From positions 1 to 46,528 of the forward strand of contig CAZGLO010000024.1 of NCBI GenBank assembly GCA_964526735.1: a stretch of 46,528 nucleotides of DNA, in the 5' to 3' direction. Position numbers and translations under genes: made by a program. Below the pieces are notes generated by a model. That model ran no database searches. It saw only the letters and a list, made by a program, of their open reading frames with translations, and was not told the origin of the DNA. Position 1 is the first letter of the stretch. Every line of letters begins with the position of its first letter. The DNA comes from JAAUSY01 sp964526735 (GTDB lineage: Bacteria > Chloroflexota > Chloroflexia > Chloroflexales > Chloroflexaceae). Below are positions 1-7,647 of the stretch, one piece after another.

Positions 1-45
1 CCACCGCTGAAAGCGGGTGGGTTTCCCGCCCTGAAGGGTAAACAT
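1..45. repeat. IS200/IS605-like end hairpin
   Basis: A short hairpin (CCACC, GCT and AGC, GGGTGG arms) is followed by GGGTTTCCCGCCC. A related arrangement occurs on the minus strand at 28055-28105. Hairpins followed by GGTTTCC-type sequence resemble ends of IS200/IS605-family elements. No transposase or TnpB reading frame is visible, so this is either the cut-off end of an element lying to the left or a remnant. The family assignment is inference from memory of such ends. Confidence 0.4.
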
Positions 46-1419
46 CTATGAAGTATCTTCTTCCTGGGGGGGGAGAATTGGCACGCCAGCGCGCAGCACC
101 TCCATCAGCAGTTGGCGGTGCGAGGTCAGATCGGTGAGAAGAATGCGCTCATTTGGCCCATGCACAGCACTATCATACCGTCCCATGGCAACCGCCGCCA
201 CGGGTATGTTAAAGTGGTGCGTCAGGAGGTAGAGCGGTTGCGTGAACAGCCCAAAGGGAAGCAGTGGCAGTGGGGTGTGGTAGAGCCGTTCACCGATTGT
301 TGTCCTGAGATGCTGCAAAAACACATCATCTACATCCGTCCGCACTGGCAAATAGCCACCCAAACTCCGCTCAATGCTGATATCTCCAAAGCCACGCTCG
401 GAGAGATGCCGCCGAAGCATCTTCAGGACGCTATCGGGGTGTTGTTCTGGCACTAGCTGGAAATCGAGAATGGCGGAGGCTTTCGTTGGCACCGATGAAA
501 CACGAGATGCGGTATGCGGCATAGAGAGCGAAGAGATGTTGCACGTAGGGAGCGTGACTTCGGTGCGCGTCAGTGTTTTGCCGCTCATCCCAAAGAGAAA
601 TTCGGGGATATTCCACGCCTGCAATCGCCCTTCCTCGTCGATATTGGCCTCACGGAGCAGGGCATTGTCGGTACGGTTTGGGCCATCCACCTCATCGTAA
701 AACCCTGCGATGCGGATATCTTCATCTGCCCCCTTGACAGCCCCCAACGCCCATACCAATCGCCACAATGGGTTGCGGACACTTGCAGAGCAGCTTGACG
801 AAAGCGGGAAGGTCGGGCCATCGGTGCTCAACTCGACTTGCAGCCACCCCTTACTGCCGCAGTAGCAGAATGGTATCCCTGATGCATCGCGCTCGCCCGC
901 GCTCGCCAAACACGCATTGAGATGAAACTTATTGAGATGCCGCCGGATGACACGGCCAAGGTTTGGGCTGCCGATAAGCTGCTCCCCCTCCGCCACGATT
1001 ACGACCCCCATCGGCAATTCGCCATCATCCCCCAACACCGCCCGTATAGCATCAAGATGGGCCGCTAATGGCCCTTTGCCGTGCGCCACCCCACGGCCAT
1101 ACAATGCGCCTTCCCGTTCTGCAAGCTGAAACGGCTCATGGAACCAGTTGCGCCATGGGCCAGTTGGCGTGGTGTCGTAGTGGTGGTAGAGCAGGAGCGT
1201 GTATGGGTTGCGGCCATCGCGCCACCCTATCACCACCGGCGCGCCCTGAGTCTTGACTGTGCGCGTCTCAAGGCCAACCCGCTGCATCGCGTTGGCAATC
1301 AGCGAGGCGGTTGGCCCGAGTTCGTGGAACGCTTCGCTGGTCGATGGCTGGCTGCATAAGGTTTGTAGGAGCGAGAGGAGACGGTCTGCCCCAACAACAG
1401 TTATCTCTTCAGCAGACAT
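46..1419 (-). CDS. M20-family peptidase homologue with substituted catalytic residues
   Basis: The 457-residue protein has the layout of the M20 metallopeptidase family (dipeptidase/ArgE/DapE type). Visible are the first metal motif HHYDTTP (His80, Asp82), the second motif region GRGVAHGKG (107-116), the third motif EGEQLIGS (144-151) and a C-terminal AVHGPNE motif carrying the last His ligand. Normal family members have Asp where this protein has His113, and a Glu-Glu pair (general base plus bridging ligand) where it has Gln147-Leu148. It may therefore be inactive or work differently. The start is supported by AAAGGAAC seven bases before ATG. It lies 99 bp downstream of coaE on the same strand. 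Fold is confident; activity is doubtful. Confidence 0.85.
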   Translation of the reverse strand: MSAEEITVVGADRLLSLLQTLCSQPSTSEAFHELGPTASLIANAMQRVGLETRTVKTQGAPVVIGWRDGRNPYTLLLYHHYDTTPTGPWRNWFHEPFQLAEREGALYGRGVAHGKGPLAAHLDAIRAVLGDDGELPMGVVIVAEGEQLIGSPNLGRVIRRHLNKFHLNACLASAGERDASGIPFCYCGSKGWLQVELSTDGPTFPLSSSCSASVRNPLWRLVWALGAVKGADEDIRIAGFYDEVDGPNRTDNALLREANIDEEGRLQAWNIPEFLFGMSGKTLTRTEVTLPTCNISSLSMPHTASRVSSVPTKASAILDFQLVPEQHPDSVLKMLRRHLSERGFGDISIERSLGGYLPVRTDVDDVFLQHLRTTIGERLYHTPLPLLPFGLFTQPLYLLTHHFNIPVAAVAMGRYDSAVHGPNERILLTDLTSHRQLLMEVLRAGVPILPPQEEDTS

Positions 1420-1518
1420 GGGCTTGTTCCTTTATGATAAGTGATATCTGTTTTCAATTAAGGGTAGCGTTGCACCGTTGCGGCATGGCAGCGGCGGTAT
1501 TGGCCGCATTGGTTGGTG

Positions 1519-2172
1519 CTACGTGGCAGACGGCGGGAGACATCGCCATGCCGCTTCCACCTGTGCCCGGCTCTCTGCTATGGAACCCCCATTATCAATG
1601 ATCACCGTCGCATGGGCAAGGCGATCTGCTTGGGGGGGCTGCGCGGCGACCCGTTGTTCGGCCTCTTCGCGGCTCATCCCGCGGTGGTGCATCAGCCGCG
1701 CGATTTGCTGTTTTGGGGGGGCGGTGACAACCCAGATCGCATCACAGCGGGCTTTCCACCCCGTCTCAAGCAGCTTGATGGCGTCAACCACGGCAACTGG
1801 ACACGACTCGTTGCGGGCGATATCGTCAAGCCAATCGAGTAGGGCTTGCTTCACCGCCGGATGAACAAGCGATTCGAGGTGGCGGAGGAGCGCGGGGTCT
1901 TCGAAGACCACCGCCGCCAATTTTTTGCGGTCGAGCGGGCCATCGGGCGCAAGAGTGATATCGCTCCCGAATGCAGCGACAATATCGCGGTAGACCGGCG
2001 TGCCGGGCTGTTGGAGGCGGCGCGCCACCTCATCTGCGTCAATTGTACACGCGCCACATTCCCGCAACATCGTGACAACGACACTCTTACCGCATGCAAT
2101 ACCGCCCGTTAGCCCTATCAGATAGGGAATATGGCGGGGATGGACGGGTTGTGATTGGGTCTGCTCTTGCAT
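1519..2172 (-). CDS. coaE: Dephospho-CoA kinase
   Basis: This 217-residue P-loop kinase would phosphorylate the 3'-hydroxyl of dephospho-CoA, the last step of coenzyme A synthesis in the cytosol. The Walker A motif GGIACGKS lies at residues 23-30, followed by the IDADEVARRL segment typical of CoaE. Further on come LVHPAVKQAL and a lid-like stretch around HHRGMSREEAEQR, then the C-terminal ATVIIDNGGS motif. Length is normal for the family, apart from a short N-terminal extension of about 16 residues before the P-loop. It shares strand with the M20-like gene and could be co-transcribed with it. It is divergent from hisC. Confidence 0.95.
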   Translation of the reverse strand: MQEQTQSQPVHPRHIPYLIGLTGGIACGKSVVVTMLRECGACTIDADEVARRLQQPGTPVYRDIVAAFGSDITLAPDGPLDRKKLAAVVFEDPALLRHLESLVHPAVKQALLDWLDDIARNESCPVAVVDAIKLLETGWKARCDAIWVVTAPPKQQIARLMHHRGMSREEAEQRVAAQPPQADRLAHATVIIDNGGSIAESRAQVEAAWRCLPPSAT

Positions 2173-2224
2173 TGATGTGTGCTCAGAAAAAATATAAAAA
2201 GGTACAGGAAAATCAGTGGTCTCG

Positions 2225-2254
2225 TTTCCCCATGCGAGTAGCCCATGCTATAAT
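2225..2254 (+). promoter_or_regulatory. Candidate promoter for hisC
   Basis: An extended -10 (TG, one base, TATAAT at 2249-2254) lies about 100 bp before hisC. An 18-bp spacer leads back to TTTCCC at 2225-2230. The -10 is strong; the -35 is non-canonical but recurs before other -10 boxes in this window. Confidence 0.5.
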
Positions 2255-2350
2255 CAGTTGGCGGGCACGAGGTGACGCGAACGCACGGGTGCTCCAGTGG
2301 TACCACAACCTCGTGCAGCAGAATGAGCATGTTTTAGGAGGGAGCGTTCT

Positions 2351-3472
2351 ATGCCAGCCATTACCCACCTCATTCGGCCCGACATCGCTGAACTAGAACC
2401 GTATACCCCCATTGTACCACCAGAACGTATCGGTGAACGATTGGGTATCGCACAGGAGCAAATCATCAAGGTAGACGCCAATGAAAACCCCTATGGCCCC
2501 GCTCCGGCGGTCGCCGATGCACTAGTTGCCTCATTGGGGGCGATGGCCATCTACCCCGACCCCGAACACACCCGTCTCCGGGCCGCGTTGAGCGATTACA
2601 CGCATCAACCGCCGGAACGCATTTTGTGTGGCGCGGGCGCGGATGAACTGATCGACCTGCTGCTCCGGCTGATGCTTGAGCCAGGCGATGCCATCATCGA
2701 TTGCCCGCCAACGTTTGGGATGTACAGCTTCGATACGGCGGTATGCGGGGGGCGGGTTATCCAGATATGGCGGCAAGAAGACTTTTCTCTCGATATCCCT
2801 GCCATTGAGCAGACGGTTGCGACACACCACCCCAAAATCCTCTTCCTTACCTCGCCCAACAACCCTAGCGGCAACTTGACCACAAGAGCAGAGATCGAAC
2901 GGCTGCTCGCATTGCCGCTGCTCGTGGTGGTTGATGAGGCATACGTTGAGTTTACCCACAACCGCCACGGCGTGAGCGAGTTGGTGGGGGAGCATGAGAA
3001 TGTGGTCGTGTTGCGGACATTTAGCAAGTGGGCGGGGTTGGCTGGCCTCCGCATTGGGTATGGGCTATTCCCCGAATCCATCGCGACGCAGCTGTGGAAG
3101 ATCAAGCAGCCCTACAACGTCAATGTTGCCGCGGAAGTGGCCGCATGCACCTCCCTCTCGCACCTTGACCACCTCCAAAAGAACATTGCTTGTATCGTCT
3201 CTGAACGTGCGCGTATGGAAGCGGCATTGGGGACATTTCCGTTTTTCCATGTCTACCCAAGCGACGCCAACTTCCTGCTTTGCCGCGTGACCCGCGGCGA
3301 CGCGCGTGGTGTCCAGCACCACCTTGAGCAACACGGCATTATCGTGCGGCATTACCGCAAGCCGGGGCTTCAAGACTGTGTGCGGATTAGCATCGGGACG
3401 CCGGAACAAAATACTCGTGTTTTAAACGCATTGTCTGCCTATACACCACAAAGATGTGAAGGAAAAGCGTGA
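2351..3472 (+). CDS. hisC: Histidinol-phosphate aminotransferase
   Basis: This 373-residue PLP aminotransferase of fold type I converts imidazole acetol phosphate and glutamate to histidinol phosphate. It has the HisC hallmarks: KVDANENPYGP near the N-terminus, the SPNNPSGN motif, DEAYVEF, and the PLP-lysine motif TFSKWAGLAGLRIGY. The C-terminal RISIGTPEQN motif contributes the phosphate-binding arginine. AGGAGGG eight bases before the ATG is an excellent ribosome binding site. It is the first gene of a small histidine cluster, with hisN-like and hisB genes following on the same strand. Confidence 0.96.
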   Translation: MPAITHLIRPDIAELEPYTPIVPPERIGERLGIAQEQIIKVDANENPYGPAPAVADALVASLGAMAIYPDPEHTRLRAALSDYTHQPPERILCGAGADELIDLLLRLMLEPGDAIIDCPPTFGMYSFDTAVCGGRVIQIWRQEDFSLDIPAIEQTVATHHPKILFLTSPNNPSGNLTTRAEIERLLALPLLVVVDEAYVEFTHNRHGVSELVGEHENVVVLRTFSKWAGLAGLRIGYGLFPESIATQLWKIKQPYNVNVAAEVAACTSLSHLDHLQKNIACIVSERARMEAALGTFPFFHVYPSDANFLLCRVTRGDARGVQHHLEQHGIIVRHYRKPGLQDCVRISIGTPEQNTRVLNALSAYTPQRCEGKA

Positions 3473-3561
3473 AAGCGCCAGAACATATAAGTAGCGTAAG
3501 TAGCGTACACGTTATACGGGACGAAAACTGAAACAAATCTGAGTAGTCAGAAGAGGAAACA

Positions 3562-4329
3562 GTGCAAGAAATCCTGAATTTTGCCCACAAACTTGCTTGG
3601 GAGGCAGGGAAGATTACCCTGCGTTACTTCCAAACCGAGATGACCACCTATCACAAGGAGGATGATTCCCCGGTAACGATTGCCGACCGCGAATCAGAGC
3701 TATTCCTCCGTGATTCGATCCTAAGGCGATACCCCGACCACTCCGTGCTTGGCGAGGAAGATGGCGAGAGCGGTAATCCCGACGCCACCTGGCGCTGGAT
3801 CGTCGACCCCATAGACGGCACCAAAGCCTTTGTGCACGGTATGCCGCTCTACGGCGTGATGATTGGGGTTGAGCGGGAAGGTGTTCCGGTGATTGGGGTA
3901 GTAAATATGCCCGCCTTAGGAGAGATCGTCTATGCGGGAGCAGGTCTTGGGTGTTGGTGGAATGGGCGACGATGCTATGTGTCTCCTGCCAAGCGGCTCG
4001 CAGATGGCCTTGTGACGACCACAAGCGCCACCCGCTATGGCCGCGAGGGTATGCAAGATGTCTATGATCGCTTCTCGTTGCGGGCAGGGTTGTTCCGCAC
4101 GTGGGGCGACTGTTATGGCTATCTCTTGGTGGCGACGGGGCGTGCGGTGGCGATGCTTGACCCCGTGATGAACCTGTGGGATGCCGCTGCCCTGCTGCCT
4201 ATATTGCAGGAGGCTGGCGGAACGTTTACCGATTGGAATGGCCGTCCTCGCATCGACAGCGGCAACGGCATTGGAACCAACGGCCTCGTCTTCCAAGAGC
4301 TAATGCGCGTTGTCAAGGGCGAAGAATGA
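3562..4329 (+). CDS. hisN: Histidinol-phosphatase, inositol monophosphatase family (HisN type)
   Basis: This 255-residue metal-dependent phosphatase belongs to the inositol monophosphatase family. Visible motifs are the GEEDGE metal-binding motif, WIVDPIDGTKAFVHG (metal and substrate binding) and the late NLWDAAALLPILQEAGG motif. Placement between hisC and hisB points to histidinol-phosphate as the substrate, making it the HisN-type phosphatase; the family also includes inositol and CysQ-type enzymes. Translation starts at GTG, preceded by AGAGGAA. Its stop codon overlaps the hisB start (ATGA), so the two are translationally coupled. Substrate assignment rests on gene context. Confidence 0.88.
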   Translation: MQEILNFAHKLAWEAGKITLRYFQTEMTTYHKEDDSPVTIADRESELFLRDSILRRYPDHSVLGEEDGESGNPDATWRWIVDPIDGTKAFVHGMPLYGVMIGVEREGVPVIGVVNMPALGEIVYAGAGLGCWWNGRRCYVSPAKRLADGLVTTTSATRYGREGMQDVYDRFSLRAGLFRTWGDCYGYLLVATGRAVAMLDPVMNLWDAAALLPILQEAGGTFTDWNGRPRIDSGNGIGTNGLVFQELMRVVKGEE

Positions 4330-4928
4330 CCACTACTCCCCCGCGACACGCCACTATCACCCGGCAGACGGGCGAGACCAATATCACGCTCTCGCTGCAG
4401 GTTGATGGTCGGGGCGAAGCTGATATCCACACGGGTATCGGCTTCCTCGACCACATGCTCGCCCTCTGGGCCAAGCACGGCGTCTTTGACCTCTCTGTGC
4501 AGGCGCAGGGCGACCTCCATGTTGACGAGCACCACACCGCCGAAGATACGTGCATCTGCTTAGGGCAGGCACTCGATCAAGCGTTGGGCGAACGGCGGGG
4601 GTTGGTGCGGACGGCGCACAGTTTTGTCCCCATGGATGAGACGCTTGGCTTTGTGGCGGTGGATTTGGGTGGACGGCCCTACTGCGTCATTGATGCGTCG
4701 TTTATCACACCGCGGGTGGGGCAACTGGGGACGGATTTGATCCCCCATCTCTTTGAAAGCGTCGCCTTTCACGGACGCTTGAATATCCACGGGCGCATCT
4801 TGTATGGCCACAACGACCATCACAAGGCAGAAGCGCTCTTTAAGGCGTTTGGGCGCGCGTGTGATGCGGCCACTCGCCTTGACGGTCGGCTGATGGGTGC
4901 GGTGCCAAGCACCAAAGGCGTACTCTAG
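4326..4928 (+). CDS. hisB: Imidazoleglycerol-phosphate dehydratase
   Basis: This 200-residue enzyme dehydrates imidazole glycerol phosphate to imidazole acetol phosphate, the substrate of the HisC encoded upstream. The two manganese-binding repeats are plain: GIGFLDHMLALWAKH with DEHHTAEDTCICLGQAL in the first half, and FESVAFHGRLNIH with YGHNDHHKAEALFKAFGRA in the second. The C-terminal VPSTKGVL is the usual end of the family. The start was placed at 4326, where ATGA overlaps the hisN stop. A longer in-frame extension upstream only runs through the hisN gene and is not part of the protein. Confidence 0.97.
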   Translation: MTTTPPRHATITRQTGETNITLSLQVDGRGEADIHTGIGFLDHMLALWAKHGVFDLSVQAQGDLHVDEHHTAEDTCICLGQALDQALGERRGLVRTAHSFVPMDETLGFVAVDLGGRPYCVIDASFITPRVGQLGTDLIPHLFESVAFHGRLNIHGRILYGHNDHHKAEALFKAFGRACDAATRLDGRLMGAVPSTKGVL

Positions 4929-4960
4929 CTTGAGGGGCAATGGCACACTCCTCACCCTTA

Positions 4961-4998
4961 TGGATAATGGATAATGGATAATCGCGGTTAACGGATAA
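4961..4998. repeat. 7-bp tandem repeat (TGGATAA)
   Basis: Three perfect TGGATAA units at 4961-4981, then a diverged CGGATAA copy near 4992-4998. They fill part of the gap between hisB and the lyase gene. No function is evident; replication slippage is the likely origin. Confidence 0.7.
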
Positions 4999-5017
4999 TG
5001 CAGAGTTGAGGTTTATT

Positions 5018-6427
5018 ATGGCAGAGGATGGATACCGAATTGAGAAAGACTCGCTCGGCGAGATACAGGTTCCGGTGAACGCACTCTACGGGGCGCAAAC
5101 CCAACGCGCCGTCCACAACTTCCCGGTCAGCGGCATGCGCCCATATCCTGCTTTTGTGTGGTCGATGGCGACGATCAAGTGCACTGCCGCCGAAGTCCAT
5201 CGCGATCTCGGCCTCCTTGACGCCAAGATTGCCGATGCGGTCGTCCAGGCGGCGGAGGAGATCATCAACGGGATGCACCGCCAGCACTTCGTGGTTGACC
5301 CATTCCAGGCGGGCGCGGGCACCAGCCACAATATGAACACCAACGAGGTGATTGCCAACCGCGCCAACCAAATTTTGGGCTACGAGATTGACGACCCCAA
5401 TAAGCCCGTCAACCCCAACGACCACGTCAATATGGCGCAAAGCACCAACGACACGATCCCGACCGCCATCCGGTTGGGGTGCTTGTGGCGGGTTGAGGAG
5501 CTTGAGCAGACGATTGACGCGCTTGCTGATGCTCTAGACGAGAAGGCCAAAGAGTTTGATAACGTGGTGAAGTCGGGGCGCACGCACTTGCAAGATGCTG
5601 TCCCCGTGCGGCTTGGCCAAGAGTTTGGCGCATATGCATTGGCCGTGCGCAAGGATAAAGAGCGTATTTCGGTCGCGGCGAACCGCCTCCGCTCGTTGGG
5701 CATCGGGGGGACGGCAACCGGCACCGGCCTCAATGCGCACCCGGAGTATCACGAACGGATGGTCAAGCGGCTCAGCGAACGGCTGGGACAACCACTGCGC
5801 ACCGCCGAAGACCTCTTTGAGCGGATGCAGAGTATGGCAGATCCAGCCGACTTCTCCGCAAGCATGCGCACGCTCTGCATCACCCTGACGCGTATCGCCA
5901 ACGACTTCCGCCTCCTGAGCAGCGGCCCCACGACCGGCCTTGATGAGATCCGGCTCCCAGCCGTGCAGCCGGGGAGCAGCATTATGCCCGCAAAGGTCAA
6001 CCCTGTGCTGGCAGAGATGCTCAATATGGCGTGTTACCATGTGCAGGGCAATGACCTGACCGTTTCGCTCTCTGCGCAGGCGGGCCAACTTGAACTCAAC
6101 GTGATGATGCCAATCATCGCCCACAACCTCTTTGAGATGATGCACGTCTTGATAGGCTCGATGAGTGCATTCACGACCAAGTGCGTGGTGGGCGTGACGG
6201 CCAACGAAGAGAAGGCGACCGGCTGGCTGGCCAAGAACGCCATCCTCGTGACGGCGCTCAACCCAGTGATAGGCTATGCCAACGGGGCGCAGGTGGCGAA
6301 GGAAGCACTTGCCACCAACCGCACCATCAAAGAGGTGGTGATAGAAAAAGGACTGCTGCCAGAGGAAAAGGTGGACGAATTGCTGGACGTCTACGCAATG
6401 ACCAATGGCGGCTTGATGGGCGGGTAA
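5018..6427 (+). CDS. aspA: Aspartate ammonia-lyase (aspartase/fumarase superfamily)
   Basis: This 469-residue protein belongs to the class II fumarase/aspartase superfamily, which makes or consumes fumarate by reversible elimination. The superfamily signature GSSIMPAKVNP is intact. The subtype reads closer to aspartase: GTSHNMNTNEV (fumarases have GTQSNMN), HVNMAQSTND (fumarases have a Ser-Ser pair here) and GQLELNVMMP. Aspartase would turn aspartate into fumarate and ammonia. An upstream TTG at 5006 is in frame, but TTGAGG at 5005-5010 sits seven bases before the ATG at 5018 and is better read as its ribosome binding site. The family is certain; aspartase over fumarase is likely, not proven. 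Confidence 0.85.
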   Translation: MAEDGYRIEKDSLGEIQVPVNALYGAQTQRAVHNFPVSGMRPYPAFVWSMATIKCTAAEVHRDLGLLDAKIADAVVQAAEEIINGMHRQHFVVDPFQAGAGTSHNMNTNEVIANRANQILGYEIDDPNKPVNPNDHVNMAQSTNDTIPTAIRLGCLWRVEELEQTIDALADALDEKAKEFDNVVKSGRTHLQDAVPVRLGQEFGAYALAVRKDKERISVAANRLRSLGIGGTATGTGLNAHPEYHERMVKRLSERLGQPLRTAEDLFERMQSMADPADFSASMRTLCITLTRIANDFRLLSSGPTTGLDEIRLPAVQPGSSIMPAKVNPVLAEMLNMACYHVQGNDLTVSLSAQAGQLELNVMMPIIAHNLFEMMHVLIGSMSAFTTKCVVGVTANEEKATGWLAKNAILVTALNPVIGYANGAQVAKEALATNRTIKEVVIEKGLLPEEKVDELLDVYAMTNGGLMGG

Positions 6428-6471
6428 GCCTGCAGAGAGCGGTAGAGCGGTAGATATAGATACTTCAGATC

Positions 6472-6498
6472 TTCGATTGTTTCGATTCTTTCGATTGT
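6472..6498. repeat. 9-bp tandem repeat (TTCGATTST)
   Basis: Three units TTCGATTGT, TTCGATTCT, TTCGATTGT lie in the gap between the lyase and the glycosyltransferase. Nothing else is recognised in this 220-bp gap. Confidence 0.7.
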
Positions 6499-6654
6499 TG
6501 GCGGCAGGGGGAAGCGGACGGGCGCGGGGTGAGAAGAACAAGCGAACGTTGCGCTTCCCTTTGCTTGTGGCTACATTAGGCAAGTTAGAACCATAGAGAT
6601 ACATCTAGGCACATCATTACATCTTTCTTGTTTTGTTTCCAAAGGACGATGAGT

Positions 6655-7647
6655 ATGCAGCATCCCGCATCGCAATCAAACCCGACATCTTCCCCTTCCC
6701 CCTATGTTTCGATTATCGTTCCTATCTACAACGAAGAGGAAAGCATAGAGACGCTCTACGACGCGATTGTCGAGTCGATGGGAGCGAACAACCAGCCGTA
6801 TGAGATCATTGCGGTGGATGATGGAAGCCAAGATCGGAGCTTCTATCTGTTGGAGGAAATCGCCCGGAATGATCCGCGATTGCGGGTATTGCGGTTTCGG
6901 CGCAACTTCGGCCAAACCGCCGCCTTTTCTGCCGGGTTCGACCACGCCCGCGGCGAGATTGTGGTCACCATCGACGCCGACCTCCAAAACGAGCCTGCTG
7001 ATATCCCTCTCCTGCTGCGCAAGATCGAGGAGGGGTACGATGTCGTGAGCGGGTGGCGTGAGCATCGGCAAGACCCCTACTGGAGCCGACGTTTTCCCTC
7101 TATGATGGCCAATCGGCTCATTTCAGTGATTACGGGCGTCCACCTGCACGATTATGGCTGTTCGCTCAAGGCCTACCGCACCGATGTGGTCAAGCGGCTG
7201 CAGCTATATGGCGAATTGCACCGCTTCATACCGGCAATCGCGTCGTGGCAGGGTGTCTCTGTGACTGAACTCCCCGTCCGCCACCACCCGCGGCGCTACG
7301 GAAGCTCTAAGTATGGCATCAGCCGCACCATACGGGTGGTGCTCGACCTGATCACCGTCCGGTTTCTGCTGAGCTATGCCACTCGCCCCATGCAAATCTT
7401 TGGGTTGTTTGGCTTTCTTTCGATGTTCATCGGCGGGACGATTAGCCTGTACCTGTCGGTGATCAAGCTGTTTGCGGGCGAACGGCTCTCGCAACGGCCA
7501 CTCTTACTGCTTGGTATCCTGCTGATTATCTTGGGAGCACAGTTTATCAGCTTGGGGTTGATTGGAGAGATGGTCGTGCGCACCTACTACGAAGCCCAAC
7601 GCAAGCCGATCTACGTGGTTCGTGAGGAGTTGAATGGAGAATCATAG
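6655..7647 (+). CDS. GT2 family polyprenyl-phosphate glycosyltransferase, membrane-anchored
   Basis: This is a family 2 glycosyltransferase of the DPM1/GtrB/ArnC type, which moves a sugar from a nucleotide donor to a polyprenyl phosphate at the inner face of the membrane. The catalytic domain shows VSIIVPIYNEEESI, AVDDGSQD, RNFGQTAAFSAGFDHA and the DADLQN metal motif. Two hydrophobic helices near the C-terminus would anchor it. ATG at 6655 is eight bases after AAAGGA; an ATG two codons earlier is too close to that site. The next gene begins 14 bp before this one ends, so the GT2 and the two membrane proteins form a coupled unit, probably for envelope glycosylation. Confidence 0.92.
   Translation: MQHPASQSNPTSSPSPYVSIIVPIYNEEESIETLYDAIVESMGANNQPYEIIAVDDGSQDRSFYLLEEIARNDPRLRVLRFRRNFGQTAAFSAGFDHARGEIVVTIDADLQNEPADIPLLLRKIEEGYDVVSGWREHRQDPYWSRRFPSMMANRLISVITGVHLHDYGCSLKAYRTDVVKRLQLYGELHRFIPAIASWQGVSVTELPVRHHPRRYGSSKYGISRTIRVVLDLITVRFLLSYATRPMQIFGLFGFLSMFIGGTISLYLSVIKLFAGERLSQRPLLLLGILLIILGAQFISLGLIGEMVVRTYYEAQRKPIYVVREELNGES

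Noticed and set aside
5534..6604. Long open frame antisense to the aspartase/fumarase gene (356 codons)
   Set aside because: It mirrors a highly conserved enzyme, has a His/Arg-rich composition without recognisable motifs, and no ribosome binding site. It is a by-product of the GC-rich codon pattern.
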